The position numbers and the translations under genes are program-made. Source: Prochilodus magdalenae (Eukaryota > Chordata > Actinopteri > Characiformes > Prochilodontidae). From it: 64,000 bases of DNA. The DNA is taken from positions 2,612,501 to 2,676,500 of the forward strand of contig JAMWET010001661.1 in the NCBI GenBank assembly GCA_024036415.1, given 5' to 3'. This document shows, one piece after another, positions 12,666 to 26,029 of the stretch (positions are counted from its first letter, which is position 1; every line of letters starts with the position of its first letter). The notes under the pieces were generated by a model. It worked only from the letters and a program-made list of their open reading frames with translations, was not told the DNA's origin and ran no database searches.

Positions 12666-12733
12666 CAGGCGTGAAGAAACGCTCAAAGATTTCATTTCCA
12701 GTGACCAAACTGAGCAAAAGGAAGAAGCAAAAG
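12666..12733 (+). other. Second exon-like segment
   Basis: A 68-base segment follows CTCTGCTCTGCAG and ends at AAAAG|GTAAATC. Two frames are open; one reads REETLKDFISSDQTEQKEEA. It lies 226 bases after the previous exon-like segment, the same strand and spacing expected of a small intron. No homologue recognised. Confidence 0.25.
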
Positions 12734-13399
12734 GTAAATCAGCATGAAGGAGAACCAGACCAAGCTATTATGCAGAGGCTAAAATGAAGCTGGAAAAGGA
12801 ACCCAAGGGTCTACCTCAGGGTCAAGGAGCCAGCCTGTCTGGCCTCTGTTGATGAAGTTCAGCAGTCATTTCTGGTATGTGCCGAGAACCTCTCCTCTGG
12901 ATAATAACCCTCTCAGTCTGTCAGATATTAAAGTCTTTTTCCACAGGGGTTCAAGAGGGCTCTTGTTGAGTAGGCCCTAGGGAAGATCTCACCGCTTCAG
13001 CGTGTTTGCCCCTCGGTGGTAGAATGAACTTCACCCTCACCTTCACACAGCACTCAGTTCCTTCTGCTGTGGGCTGAAGACTAGGTTAATATCCTCTACT
13101 CTATCGCACCTCATTTCTGATGTCATCACTATGTCATTTTTCTACAGCCCTTTGCACTTTTAATCATGCCTACAATTCTATTAATACGCTTGCATATTTG
13201 ATTAGATCAGATTGTAGTACGGCTCTTGTCTATTACGTTGTAGATTCTTGCAGTCTCTAGGTACTTTGTATCGCTCTGTTTTCCACTTTCACTGATTTTG
13301 TATGCTGCTTGGGATTGACTAAATGTCAGTGTCTTGCAGAGGTCCCGGGACAACTGACCTGAGGAGTAAGGCATGGAATAAAAGCAGTAAGCCAGCAGC

Positions 13400-14060
13400 T
13401 GTAGTTTATACACTCACTGAGCACTTTTTTCGGTACACGTAACTTGTATCTACATTTATTGCCCATTTTAATCAGCTCCACTTAGCAAGTAGGTGCACTT
13501 TGTACCTTTACTCTTAGAGACTGTCGTCTGTCTCTCTTTATACTTTGTTATCCCCCTTTTACCCTGTTCTTTAATGACCAGGACCCCTACAGGGCGGTAT
13601 TAACTGGGTAGTGGATTGTATACTGTAGGGACACTGATGTGTTCGTGGTGTGTTAATTGTGGTGTGGTATAACTGAATCAGAGACAACAGTGCTGCTGGA
13701 GTTTTTAAACACTGTGTCCACTTCACTGTACACTCTAGACACTCCTTCCTCTCTGGTCTACCTTGTAGATGTAAGGTCAGAAACGATGGCCCATCTGCTG
13801 CTACACAGTTTGTGTGGGTCATCCTTTAGTCCTTCATCAGTTGTCACAGGACGCTGGCAACATTTGCTGGATAGTTTTGGTTGGTGGAATATTCTCAGTC
13901 CATCAGCGACACTAAAGTGTTCAGCAACACTGCTTTGTCACTTACACCAGCACAATACACACTGCAGTGGTGAGAATGATCCACAACCCATATAATACCT
14001 GCTGGTCATGCTGGTGGTGGTCATGTGGAATTCATGGCCATTGAAGAACATGGTGGAAGT
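13400..14060. repeat. Dispersed otophysan-type repeat
   Basis: The run CTGCTGGAGTTTTTAAACAC, then ACTGTACACTCTAGACACT, GTCACAGGACGCTGGCAACA, CTTACACCAGCACAAT and ACACACTGCAGTGGTGAG is familiar to me as a high-copy repeat in characin and catfish genomes. That is memory, not a database result. It has no coding capacity I trust. The open frames on both strands across it are not conserved-looking. Confidence 0.4.
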
Positions 14061-14209
14061 AGATAACAAAGTATGAAGAGAATCAGATGGACTACAGTCT
14101 GAAACTGTAGAGGTATACCTGTATGGTAAGTGTAAATTATAGCTGAAGTAAATACTAAATATAGATACAAGATAGACTAATAAAGTGAAACAACAATTTT
14201 TATTCATCT

Positions 14210-16080
14210 CAAGTCATTTTGAAGGGTCCAGCAGGAAGGTTTAATGAGAAAGGCAAAGCTGAATATCTCTGGTAACAAAGTCATACTTTCTCACTTGGCC
14301 TGTGGTGACAGGCTTTTCTAGGGTGGCAGTCAGCGTTTGTCTGTGAATAGCCTTTTCACACCTTCCCAATACAACCTGAAACTATTCATCATTCACTAGT
14401 CCTCCCACCCAACACACAGTAGCTACTTAGGCCCCAGGAAGGCTCCTAGCTCTGTCTTTCCGCATGGCCTTTTAATTTAAGTTGATGACCGAAGGTTAAA
14501 CCCAGTGTTTTACAGTTTTTTCAGTCTATTAAAGCCTGGACAGCCTGTCCTGCAACCAGTGATCCTTCTCAGTCGTAATGTCCTCACGCTGTCCTTATAG
14601 CTGTGAAACACATTTAAAAAAAGCTAGGTTTCAGATGAAGCATGGTGCGGAGACCTATTAAGAAGAAAGAACATGGTTCAGAAAAACAACCGACTCCTAC
14701 CTTAATGTTAGTCTGAGACTGGTGTTGGAAGGACCACCAGTGCTTAGCAGAAAGAAGATGAAAAAAGTGCTAGTGGTTAAAGGCTAGGTTGGTCTACCAC
14801 AGAGCTGCTGACACATCTGGTGGTACAGTATGTCATCAAGCCTGGATGCCACAGTCCCAATGAATAGGCGTATCAAAGCAAGTGGAAAGTAGTGTGTTGT
14901 GTGAAGCACGGACAAAATGTGGAAAACTGTGTATTAAATGGAAACAGTAGTTTGCTGAACACTCTGTTGTGTTGCAGAAGAGTTTCAGCTATGGCAGCCG
15001 AGAGGGCCATTTCTGACATCCTTTTGGAAAAGGTTTCAGAGCCTGATGAAAAAAACCTGAACATTACTTTCGACAAACATGTCTTCTAAAGTCTTTAATT
15101 ACTTTATTTGTAGGGGACTAGAATCTATTGTGTATTATGTTTAAAATGGCAGGGTCTATATGCATGTCATTCTGATACACCCATCAAACAAGAGACACCC
15201 CAAAGCCCGTTGCGAACTGTATCCCACCTTTACAAAGTTCAAACCAGAAACTGTAGCAAAACATACAGTACACAGCATTTTCGTACTGAACGTGCCCCTG
15301 CTTTTGTGTTTTTAGAAAATGTCGGTATAAAAAGTGCATGAACAATAGTCTTCACCTGGCGTGTTGAGGATTGAGTTGTTGACACTGTCTTATATACTTA
15401 AGGTTGCAGCAAACAGTATAGAGGGATGAACAACTTCCCTAAATCATTCATGTCGCTCCTCCAGGGCTGACTTGAAGGCCATCTGGTTGCTTACACTGTA
15501 TATTCTCTTGGCTAAGGCTTTCTTTTCGAACAATGCAAAGTTTAGTAGAGTCTTATTGAATTTGCCCCTTACTTGTCCCTTAGAGGCATCTACTCTGATG
15601 ATGATAGACATTTTAGGATCTGGATGGTGCAAAATAGGTTTGCCTTAAGCTGTGGGTGGTTAGGAGAATCTGTATAGAGCACCTTTGAGGAGCACACTAA
15701 GAAGTACAATAATAGTGCAGAAGGTCTACATGAAGAGCCAAATTAGACTGGGTAGTCAGGGCTCGCACATGCTTCTATAGGCTTATCAGGAGAGACCAAA
15801 GACTAGAGTGTTTAGAGTGTTTTTTTTTTTTTTCATATAAAGGTAGTCAAGCAGATTACCAAACACCGAGCTGAGCCAGGTTGTCTGACATACGAGAAAT
15901 TAAATGTGTGAGGTGCTGAATTAGTACACAGAAAACACTGGGCACTGTCTAATAGTTTAGAGGAGGACTTTATTTTAGAACAGTAAAGAATAAAGTGCTA
16001 TTGATGGAACAGAAGAATGATGTTTTTGGCTTCTTGTAAAGGTATTTTAGAAAGTATCAATGTGATGATTTTCCTCCTCA
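14210..16080. other. Intergenic, nothing recognised
   Basis: Complex sequence with only short ORFs and a T-run at about 15820. No element supported. Confidence 0.45.
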
Positions 16081-16081
16081 G

Positions 16082-16275
16082 GGTGACGAGGCTGCAGCAT
16101 CATATGACCATGGGCCAGACCGTAATCCATCAGTATCCAGGGCGATCAGTATCCAGGGTGATCAGTATCCACGGCGACGCCCCCTGCCCTTCGTCAGCTC
16201 GGCTCACCTAATGAGGCCTGAAATGAAATACTGTACATTTGGCAATAAACGCAGCCATTTATACCGCTGGGCCCT
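16082..16275 (+). other. Exon-like open segment
   Basis: TTTTCCTCCTCAG is followed by 63 codons without a stop, beginning GDEAAASYDHGPDR and continuing with Arg/Pro-rich residues to TAA. Part of it is a 17-base triplicate (ATCAGTATCCAGGG-type at 16127-16172). It could be a terminal exon or chance. Confidence 0.2.
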
Positions 16276-16309
16276 TTAACATGATTAATGAATATAAAGC
16301 ACTTCCTGG

Positions 16310-17560
16310 CAGTGTGTGTGTGAGTGAGTGGGAGTGTGTGTGTGTCAGCTAAGAGAAAGGTTGTGTGTTTTTGAGTCGCCATGTTTAAACACTTCAATGT
16401 TTAAAAAATGCACCAAATTATCAAGCTTTGCCACTTGATTAAAACATGTACAATGTAGATTTAAGACCTTATACCATAGCCATCAACAGGACACTATTAA
16501 TATTCTTTATGCAATACAATAAGTTACTGCATGGTCTATAATATAACATTCATATTTTAATATCAGTATGAATTAATTATCATTTTACTTTTGGCCTTAT
16601 ACTGCTTTCTCATTCCTTTTACAATCATGCATACGACACCGCTCTGTTTCTCATTCTGGGCTCATCTAATATTTGCATTTCACATTTGCATTTCACGCTT
16701 CTTAATAATGATCTGAAACCTGTGAAGTTGAACAGGATGAGCACATATCTGTAACCAAATGGGTTTAATATGACATTGGTGTAGAAGAAGACACAGCGTA
16801 CCCTCACTGCCACAGCAACGACTGCTTGAAGATCGGACAGTGCAGCAAACTGCACATGCCATCTCAGTTCCTCCAGCAGGAGTGCACTTCAGGAGATGCA
16901 CCAATGCCAGTTCCTCCTGTACATGCTTTCCAGGTACTAGACAAGCCTGCTGAATCATAATGCTCAGGAGCATGGCCAGCATGCTTAGCCATTCTCCCTC
17001 CAGCCTCCATCATGGTTTTGCTCCATCAGAAGTCTACATGCACCTGCAGTGCTTCCCACACTAGGGCCAGACACGGTCAAATCGCTGCGGCGACACCTAG
17101 CGACCACCTACAACTGCACTAAGCACAGCTCCCAGGTGTCCCCATCGTGGCAGCAGGGAATGTGTGCCATCTTCAAGTGGGCCATGGCATCAAGATGGTC
17201 CTTGGTGCACCATTTACTTCACAGTCTCCCTCCAGGGATCTGTCTTCTTTGACATCTGCCCTTGAATTTGTTGATACATTGCTGGGGAACTCTATTCCAC
17301 TTCTGACATCAATGTTGTGTTGGTGTAGAGCAGGATGTGGGAAATATGCATACGGGCAAATGCTCTTTTATGGAACAGACACAAAGGGAGAACAGCTAGT
17401 GAATAACAGTGAGGATAGTGGGCAAGGTCACCACCAGCCATACAAACCCTGCACGATAAATAAAGATCACAATAAAGACAGTACAAATCTTCAACTTACA
17501 AACATCAACATTATAAACCTAAATCCCTTTGGATGCATTCTAAACTCAATCTCTTGGTCG
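16310..17560. other. Unrecognised region with minus-strand hydrophobic frames
   Basis: After a GTGTG tract, minus-strand frames at 16625-16855 and 17292-17486 contain hydrophobic stretches. One includes FFYTNVILNPFGY, loosely like the NPxxY of a seventh GPCR helix. Stops and frame breaks lie between them. I cannot assign a family; it may be a decayed gene or chance. Confidence 0.2.
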
Positions 17561-18233
17561 GTGTGACAGATCAGAGAATGATGGTTTGATTTCAGTGTGT
17601 AGAGGTGCACTTAGGGAAGCTTTTATCCCAAAAGGTCATGCAGAGAATTGGGCAAAAGGTGCTGAAAGCTGCTCAGCGCTGCTGACTGTAATCCTGTATT
17701 TACACTATTTAATCTCTAAACGGAAACCACGAAACTCACTCTCCATGACCTGCACGCCTCCCTTCTCAGCCTGGAGGAAATGCAGCGCCATGGCAACACA
17801 GTTTGAGCATTAATCGCCCGTGAACAATGACTAATCAAGATGGGCCGTGGCTCTGCCCTCAGCACCTATCTTTGTTTGTCCAGACTTATTGTATCTCTCT
17901 GGATATTCAAACAAACACTGTAATTGGTTTCTGCCCCTGCAATCAGAGGCCTGCTGGAACTGGGTCGTTTTTAGCTTTCGTTAGGGAAAACACCTCCCAG
18001 CATCAGAAGTAAAAGGTCCCTGTTTTCCTGCGCTCGCTCATTTAGACTGAACTGAAACAGAATCCCCACAAACACATTTCTGGACCACACACTCGCCGTC
18101 TCTCCGTCACCTTTCAGAATGATGCTTCGGGCGAGCTAAGCTGAGATGACCATCGACAACGACAATATAAATGCAAATGAAGAGCGGGCTGCACCTCGGC
18201 GTTTGTGATGATAATGCTCCAGCAGAAAGAAAG

Positions 18234-18267
<34 letters not shown>

Positions 18268-18586
18268 GATCAGGTATTGAGCTGCAGATGAGGCTTCCAG
18301 CTTTGAAGATTTCACACACATTATCTAAAGTGGGGACACATGAAAAGGTGTCGGCCCTTTTAGTGAACTCATCTTTCAGAGTCTGAACAGGCGAGCGAGA
18401 CGCTTCTTTTGATTTGTGTTCCGGCAGAAGTAGGAAACACTCTGTCCCTCTGGTTACAAATCTGTACTCAGTCAGAATAAACAGGAACGCGTGTTCGCGA
18501 GTTTATTCAGCACCAGCTCAGCTGCGGAAAATTATGACGTCTTAAATTCCAGCTGACAGAAAGAGAGTGTGTGTGGGTGTGTGTGT

Positions 18587-18628
<42 letters not shown>

Positions 18629-19435
18629 AAATCCAAGTTCTCACAACGATGTCTGTCTCTGTAAGTGAAATGCTTTAATGCTCTACTAAAACAAACAGGC
18701 CAACTCAAACCTGCACATCCAAGCTCTACAACACTGTATAGGTGTTTGTATGTGACGTCATGTCATTGTGTTGCTGTGGAGCGAACAGGAAGTGATTTTC
18801 CACATGTACTGCTATCTCAAGTTCTTAAAAGGCCCGTAATTTCCTTTGTTAATAGTTTCTTAAATGGATCAAACTAAATGAAAAGAGAAGAAGAAGAAGA
18901 AGAAGAAGATAAAATGGATAACAATAGTGTTGAACATTGTGCAGTCACTAATAACTGCAGTTGCATGCAACTTCACCAAGATACAATGACTTCTGTGCCT
19001 GGTTTCGTAGCGTGCTGTGACTTTAGTGGGGTTTAACTGGCCCTTTGGGAGCAGTTAACCTATGTTAAGTTAATGTGCAGAGGCACCACAGAGCTAAGTG
19101 CTTAATCTACAGGACAGGACCAGGAAACTAAAGCACAATCAATGTAGAACACTTTGGTACAGAAGTCAACCCAACCACTAACAACATGCAACAGCTTGTG
19201 TGTTTAATACTTCTGTCTGCTTTCTTTAACTTTCTTGAGTAGATGCATGTCCAGAGGTGGTTCTTATATCTGCTGCCTTTATAGTAGCTAATCTTTCAGT
19301 TCAGTTCAGGACCATGCTCTTCATAAGCATTACCTCCAACATGCTGTGTTTTTCTGTTTGTGCCTTGCTTTTGCAATATTGCTTAATCAAGCACAGTTCC
19401 GGCTTAAATCCATCTCAGCCATTCTGACTATACCA
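17561..19435. other. Intergenic with GA and GAA microsatellites
   Basis: GA tracts lie at 18236-18264 and 18592-18625, and a GAA tract at 18888-18909. The sequence at about 17690-18060 is complex and repeat-free and could be regulatory, but nothing proves it. Confidence 0.45.
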
Positions 19436-19439
19436 TTAG

Positions 19440-19830
19440 ACTACAGGTTGTGGTAAAAGAGGTCAGGATCATTGAGGTTGGGGTTAGTGAGGTCAGGACC
19501 ACTTTGGTCATGGTTACTAGGGTCAAGGTTAGTGGTGTCAGTGTCAGTTAGGTTGAGCTTGGTGGTGTTAATGTCAGTTAGGTTAGAGCTAGTATGGTCA
19601 AGATCAATTAGCTTTGGGTTAGTAAGGAAAAGAGGGTAAATTAGATCAGGGGTCAGCTTGTTGAGTGCTGTTTAAACCAGGGTCAATTTAGTCAGAGTTA
19701 GTGAGGTCAGGGTCAGTAACTGTAGTGTTAGTAAGTCAGAGTTAGTGTTATGTGAGGGTTGATAAGGTCAGGATCAGTTAGGCCATGGTTAATAAAGCCA
19801 GGGTCATTTAGTTCAGGGTTAGGTTTAGTA
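19440..19830. repeat. GGTTAGTGAGGTCAGG degenerate minisatellite
   Basis: About 20 diverged copies of an 18-to-24-base unit built from GGTTAGTGAGGTCAGGATCA. Confidence 0.85.
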
Positions 19831-20603
19831 GCTGCTGTAACAGATGTGTGTTCTGTGAAAATGAATAAGAAGTCTTCTCTCTGAATGTAGTTTCACCATC
19901 TGGCAGGGAGGTGATGCAGAGTGGGTGATTTTTGTTCTCCTCTTTACAGAAATCCAATAGAAACCCAATGCAGAATCCTGTATACGCTCAGCAGTTCTGC
20001 TGCTCCCGCTGAGATCCTCTTACATTTAAAGGGCACACCAGGAACCTGAGACAGGACACATTTCTGTGTCTGATTTCACAGAAACACCCAGAAAAACCCT
20101 AAGCTAATGATCCACTGTGATCTCATTTCTTAACTGCCAGCTGATGAGCTGAGATCAGCTCTATAAACCACACATACCTATACATACCTACACACGCTGA
20201 CATAAATCCAGAGGTGTCTATCTACTGCTGTCCCTAAGTGGGGGGACAATCCAGAAGTCTCAGAACTAAACAGATTTTTATTCTGGTTTTGATCTTCTTT
20301 TAATTTATTCAACAAACAATATGGGACTGGATTTCCCATGATCATCTGTTACTGTAAGTTCTGCTTAACCTGTTTGAATTATCCCTTTACCTCAGTGGTT
20401 TGATCTTTCACGCATGTGTATTATACAACCTCTACATTGTTGGCTAGAGATGCCAGTTAGTGTCTGTTCACCAGTTCTCAAGAAAAAGAGGGAGAGGGAG
20501 AATGTTGCTGGTGAGACCTGCTGCGTTTGTTTCTTTGTTACTCCTTGTGGAGAACAAATGGTAGTAATCAAAGACTCTCCACTGCAAATAAACATCAGGA
20601 AGT

Positions 20604-20797
<194 letters not shown>

Positions 20798-20814
20798 CCA
20801 CAAAATCACTGAAA

Positions 20815-21445
20815 GACTTTAAGTTGCAGTTGGGTTCAGATAGAATTTTGTTGGGCTTCTGTCCGATCCTGATGGATTTCTTTGGGCTATAGAATGTACT
20901 TTGCCCGGCTACAGTGGGGTTCTGTATTTGAGCTCAGTTTTTGCCATTCTATATTGAGTTTTAGACAGAATTGTAAAGGTCAGTAGATGAGTGCAGATTT
21001 TTTTTACTGGGCTACTATTTGGTTTAGGTTAATTTTGCCAGGCTATAGTCGGACTCAGTCGGAATTTTGTCAGGCTAGAGTTTCCAGGGTACAGTTGGGT
21101 TCGGATGGATTAATGGATTTGTTTGGGCTATATTTGGGTTAGGATGGATTTTGCTAGGCTACAGTCGGGTTTGGATGCATTGTTGTTGTTTTTTTAGCTA
21201 CATTTGGGTTCAGTTTTTGCCAGGCTATACTGAGAATTTTATAGGGCAACAGTTCAGATGATTTTATTGGGCTACATTTGAGTTTAGATGGGTTTTCCCA
21301 GACTACAGTCGGGTTCAGATGGATTCTTTGGGCTACATTTGAGTTAAGATGGATTTAGTCAGGCTACAGTCGGGTTTGAATGGGTTTTGTCAGGCTGCAG
21401 TGTGGTTCAGATGGATTTAGGCAGGATACAGTCGGGTTTGGATTG
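20815..21445. repeat. GGCTACAGTCGGGTTCAGAT minisatellite
   Basis: About 20 degenerate copies of a unit near 27-30 bases: GGCTACAGTCGGGTTCAGAT then GGATTTTGCCA. It begins just after the GA tract. Confidence 0.85.
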
Positions 21446-21618
21446 TAAATTTCTGCCCTAATTAAAGCTCTATGTGCTCCTGTATTGATTTGTCTCTAGC
21501 TGCTCCTTACTTGTCTCTCTCTTTTTCTGTCTTAATGTCAGAGCATTTATTCCTCCTTGTCCAGTCAGTATTTTGGATGATTTGCTCAGCATGGTGCTGT
21601 CTTTCTCTATCTCTTGTG

Positions 21619-21625
<7 letters not shown>

Positions 21626-21691
<66 letters not shown>

Positions 21692-21707
21692 TCTTCTTCT
21701 TCTTCTT
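21626..21707. repeat. CT then TTC microsatellite
   Basis: (CT)n passes directly into (TTC)6. Confidence 0.97.
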
Positions 21708-22730
21708 ACCCATGCATATGCAGAGTCTTTCACTGTGCTTATCAGCAGCATTAAGCCTCATAGAGAAGCTACAGTTTAACTCACACACTGTGGGATGAAA
21801 ACATCTTTTCATGAGATACTTTCTTTCTATTCGTTCGTCCTGTCTGTCACTATGTCGCTGTAATAATATAGCTTAGTCTCCAATAAAAATACTGGAGTGA
21901 TGGATGAAGATGTTGTGTCTTCTTTAGCTGAACAGCAGTGTGATTGTGGACGTACAGATAAAGAGACTCAGTCCAGATTATTCTGAAGAGACTGCTGAAA
22001 TCACTAGTTTACTCAGATCCAGTGGACGTGATTGCTCTCGCTCTGTCACACGTTTAAATATAACATTTGCTTCAAATACTGGCAAGCGTGCTAACACAGA
22101 GCAATACTGATCGTTTTCCAAACAGCTGTATGAGCAGGATGTGCAGTGGAGCTCCATAAGCACAGGGGGCGCAGGTCGTAAACGCTAAATGTCACAGACG
22201 TGAAGCTTCAAATATTCTCTCGCCTCAGCTGGAGCAGGATCCAAAACCTGTCGGATCGTCTCAGAGTGCCTCCAAAGTGCCTGCATTGTAGGTCCTATGT
22301 TTTGGAACCAGCCCCTCTGTCGCATGACAAAGAGGGGATTAAAGTAAATTGAAAATGTTTAAAATCATAGAATCCATTAGAATTAACCACAGCATATAAT
22401 GTGCTCCTGCAGCAGCAGTGCTAGCTAAGGAAGAACGAGGAGAATCAAGAAAAATGTCAGCTGACTCTGATGTCCTTTCTTGAAGCAACACTATGTAGGA
22501 TGTGGGGATTTGGAGACCTCTCTGGTGGAAATACATGACTGCATTATGCAAAAGAACATTTATAGCCCTGTTCCACCAAAAGAACCTTGATTCTTGAACT
22601 GGTTCCAGGATTCGTAGAACCTACTATTTAGGGAAGCAGTCTGCATTTGCACCTCTTTTTATTGGAACCAAAGAGCGTCAAAGTATAGGTCATCAATGTC
22701 AGCAAAGGGCGTTACACACATTACAGAGCT
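21708..22730. other. Intergenic, nothing firm
   Basis: Mostly unrecognised. CCCTGTTCCACC at about 22567 and the GGTTCC strings after it resemble teleost MITE ends, but no partner end was found. Confidence 0.35.
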
Positions 22731-22734
22731 TTGT

Positions 22735-22825
22735 TGTCACATATAACATCCATAAGGTCCTACGCCATACTGAGAGACACTACTTCTGTATGTGTAGCTC
22801 AATAAATGTTGTCCATATTAGTCTA
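22735..22825 (-). repeat. Tc1-like relic, copy D (end fragment)
   Basis: CATACTGAGAGACACTACTT, then CTGTATGTGTAGCTCAATAA, is the reverse complement of the left part of the element at 3800 and of the copy near 59990. Confidence 0.6.
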
Positions 22826-24317
22826 AATTAGTCTAATCTTCTTTGAATAGCATTTCCATTAGACACTTCCGTCAAGTTTGATGTGTAAATGGTAAGAATG
22901 AATGGGATTTTCAAAGATTCGCCTCCGTCAGAAAAATGAATATACCTGAAAACTCCTACTTCCAGATAATTAAAGGGTCTTAAAATTAATATATCACTGT
23001 TTCACACCTAAATAAGGTATGCTAGGAGGTGTTCTAACAAGTGCTACCTTATCAAAGTGCATATTTATTGATAGCTCTAAACGTCAGCTACTGATTCAAC
23101 AGGTTCTTGTTCAAATTTTCTGTTCCATCTTTCAAATGGTGCAGCAGTCATAAAAGCTATTGCAAACATTTGCAAACGGGACAGAACAATACTGACATTC
23201 CGTGTTAACGTTAAGGTTTCACACCTGCCCAGCAGAAACTGAGCAACCTCCTCATCCATTAACTGCATCTTTTACCTCTCCATGAAGATGAAGTCTCCTT
23301 ATTTGCCAGCTTCTTTTTTAGAACTTTCCGGTTCCACCTTAAATGGTGCAGCAGTTATTAAGACCCAGGACCCAGAATGTACAGTAAGTGCTGAACCATT
23401 TAAAACGCTGGAGTCTCTCCTTACCAATTTTTTTCCCAACATTAAAAGCGTTAATTAGAATGTTTTGATATCTAATCAGCTAATCAGGGGGTCAGTAGTG
23501 ATTATTAGGCTGCGTCTGTACTAAATTAACCTGGGAGCAGGAGCTTGTAGAGCTTGTCAAAGTGGGCTATGAACAGAAAGGAAAGATCTGTGGTGTTTCT
23601 GGAAGAACAGATAAAGAACATCTAATCGTAACCCACATTACTTAACAGGGCACCTGTTTCTTTTTCTGTTTCCTTTCTTCTTTTTATATGCCCTCATTCT
23701 GTAAATGGGATATACAACCCAAAGTGTGGGTACACTGTGTACACTGGCAAAGTGTGCCGTTTGCGTAGATTTTAAGGAGGCTGCCAGTCTAATGATGTCA
23801 GTTTGGTGTGCAGTAGCATTAACTGACAGGTAGCAGTATTTATATTTTGACTTTTTGATGACCTTGTAATTCAGACGATCCGCTGATATTTGAGAAGGTT
23901 TACAATTCATCTTAGACCTTGAGTCTACGGGCATTAGGATGTGGTGCTGACAACAAAATGATGCCACGGCTACAATACTCCTTCTGAAACCTAACATCAA
24001 ACTGGATCTTCTTTTAAGCCTGCGCGAGTGACATTAGTATGTAAAGACATGGTTCGACATCATCCAAAACTGTCCTGGTACCTCTGAGTTTTGAAGCCCT
24101 GGGGAAACTAAATCTGTGCTACCTTTCTAATTAAGATAATCTTGTTGCTCTGAGCCTCAAGAGTACAAAGTCTAATGAATATCTGCTGTACCTGACCAGT
24201 ATTTCACCTTTTTCAGTGTAAAATGGTGATACTAGTACAAGATAATGCTACCGTAAGCATTTTCTAACCAGTCACAGGGCTAGCTATTTGCATTTTCCAT
24301 ATTTCAGAGATTCATTA
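22826..24317. other. Intergenic with two short repeat matches
   Basis: GTTCCACCTTAAATGGTGCA at 23331 and a variant at 23125 match the inverted repeat at 87-144, so a short mobile repeat is likely. The minus-strand 120-codon frame at 23638-24000 has no recognisable domain. Confidence 0.35.
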
Positions 24318-25490
24318 AGTGAAAGGGGGCAAATCAGTGACAGAAAGCAAGTAATAGAGGGTGAGACAGTGATAGAAGGTGAGACGTGATATTGGCTGAG
24401 TCAGTGATAGAGGATAAGTCAGTGACAGAAGGTGAGACATGAAAGAGGATGAGTCAGCAATAGAGGATGAGTCAGTGAGTCAGTGATAGAGGATGAGACA
24501 GTAAAAGAGGAAGAGATAGTGATAGAGGATGAGGCAGTGATAGAGGACAGGTCAGTGATAGAAGGTGAGAGGTGATAGAGGATAAGACAGTGATAAAGGG
24601 CAAGGCAGTGATAGAGGATGAGTCAGTCATAGAGGATGAGTCAGTGATAGAGGATGGGACAGTGAAATAGGGCGAGACAGTGTTAAAGGATTAGTTAGTG
24701 ATAGAGGATGACAGCAACATAGGATGAGTCAGTTATAGAGGATGAGTTAGTGATAGAGTATGAGTTAATGAAATAGGGCGAGACAGTGATAGAGGATGAG
24801 TCATTGATAGAGGATGCGACAGGGATAGAGGATTAGACAGTGATAGAGAATGAGTCAGTGATTGATGGCGAGTCAGTGATAAAGGATGAGTCTGATAGAA
24901 GGTGAAACACAAATATAGGGAGACTCTGTGATAGAGCATATGTTAGTGATAGAAGGTGAGTGAGTGATAGAGGGAGTCAGTGATAGAAAGTGAGTCAGCA
25001 GTCAAGTGGATTAGTGGATGTGTTAGTGATAGAGGATGAGTCAGTGGTACAGGGTGAGTCATTGATAGAGAGTGAGTCATTGACAGAGATTGAGTCTATA
25101 ATAGAGAATGAGTCAGTGGTAGAGGGTGAGTCAGTGATAGAGAATGAGTCAGTGGTAGAGGGTAAGTCAGTGATAGAGGATGAGTCAGTGATATAGGGTG
25201 AGTCAGTGATAGAGGATGAGTCAGTGGTAGAAGGCGAGTCAGTGATGGAGGGTGTTAGAAGATGAGTCAGTGATAGAGGATGAGTCAGCGACAGAGGATG
25301 AGTCAGTGATAGAGGATGAGTCAATGGTAGAGAATAAGTCAGGTAAAGAGAGTCAGTGATATGAGATAAGACAGTGATAGAGGACAAATCAGTGATAGAG
25401 AATGAATCAGGTAAAGCGAATGAGTCAATGATATAAGGCGAGTCAGTGATCGAGAGTGATAGAGGATGAGGCAATGACAGAAGGCAAGAA
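24318..25490. repeat. 18-bp minisatellite (GTGATAGAGGATGAGTCA)
   Basis: About 60 copies over 1.17 kb, diverged at the left edge. The period is a multiple of three and the array is open on both strands (68 and 168 codons). These Ser/Thr/Leu or Glu/Ser repeats are not considered proteins. Confidence 0.95.
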
Positions 25491-26025
25491 AAAAATATCA
25501 CTTTGCTGCTTTAAAGAGGCAAGCAAAAAAGCAGAAGTAGTTTAAGATGTGGACAGTGATCCACAGGTCAGCTGCAGACCCAGCAGTCGCAGCAACACTG
25601 CTGTCGCTAGTTTGGTGCCAGTGAAAAAGGCCACTCATGCCTGAACCAAAGCCTGCTTAGTCAGCCTGAACAGATGTGACCACAGCCAGGGTTTCAGAAC
25701 AGCTTACTAGGAGCTGAAACCCGCTTACGTCTTCAAACATAAGACAGCGCAGAGTAACGTAACGGAACTGACAGGAAGAGGACGACAGATATCAGTGTGG
25801 CCTTGTGACCACACGAGGAACTCAAGAGCAGAGTGGCTTTCCTCTATATCTCTGCCTTTGTAAACAAAAATCTTTTAAAATGTAAACGGATGCTCCGAAT
25901 TATTAAAGTTATTAAGGAGCTGAAATACACTGCATAGGCAATCAAAATAGGCCATAACCAAATATTCCCTTTTGCTCTTATTGTTTTGTACATTTGCAGT
26001 GGAATTGTTCTGACAAGCTTTCGCA
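25491..26025. other. Intergenic, nothing recognised
   Basis: No element or gene supported. Confidence 0.45.
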
Positions 26026-26029
26026 ATGC

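Noticed and set aside
16625..17486. GPCR pseudogene on the minus strand
   Set aside because: One NPxxY-like string and hydrophobic runs, but no other receptor landmark in the right order and several stops. Not enough to name.
23638..24000. 120-codon minus-strand frame
   Set aside because: No recognisable motif; ends in a basic low-complexity stretch; no supporting exons.
24995..25501. 168-codon Ser/Thr/Leu-rich frame
   Set aside because: Artefact of the 18-bp minisatellite, open on both strands.
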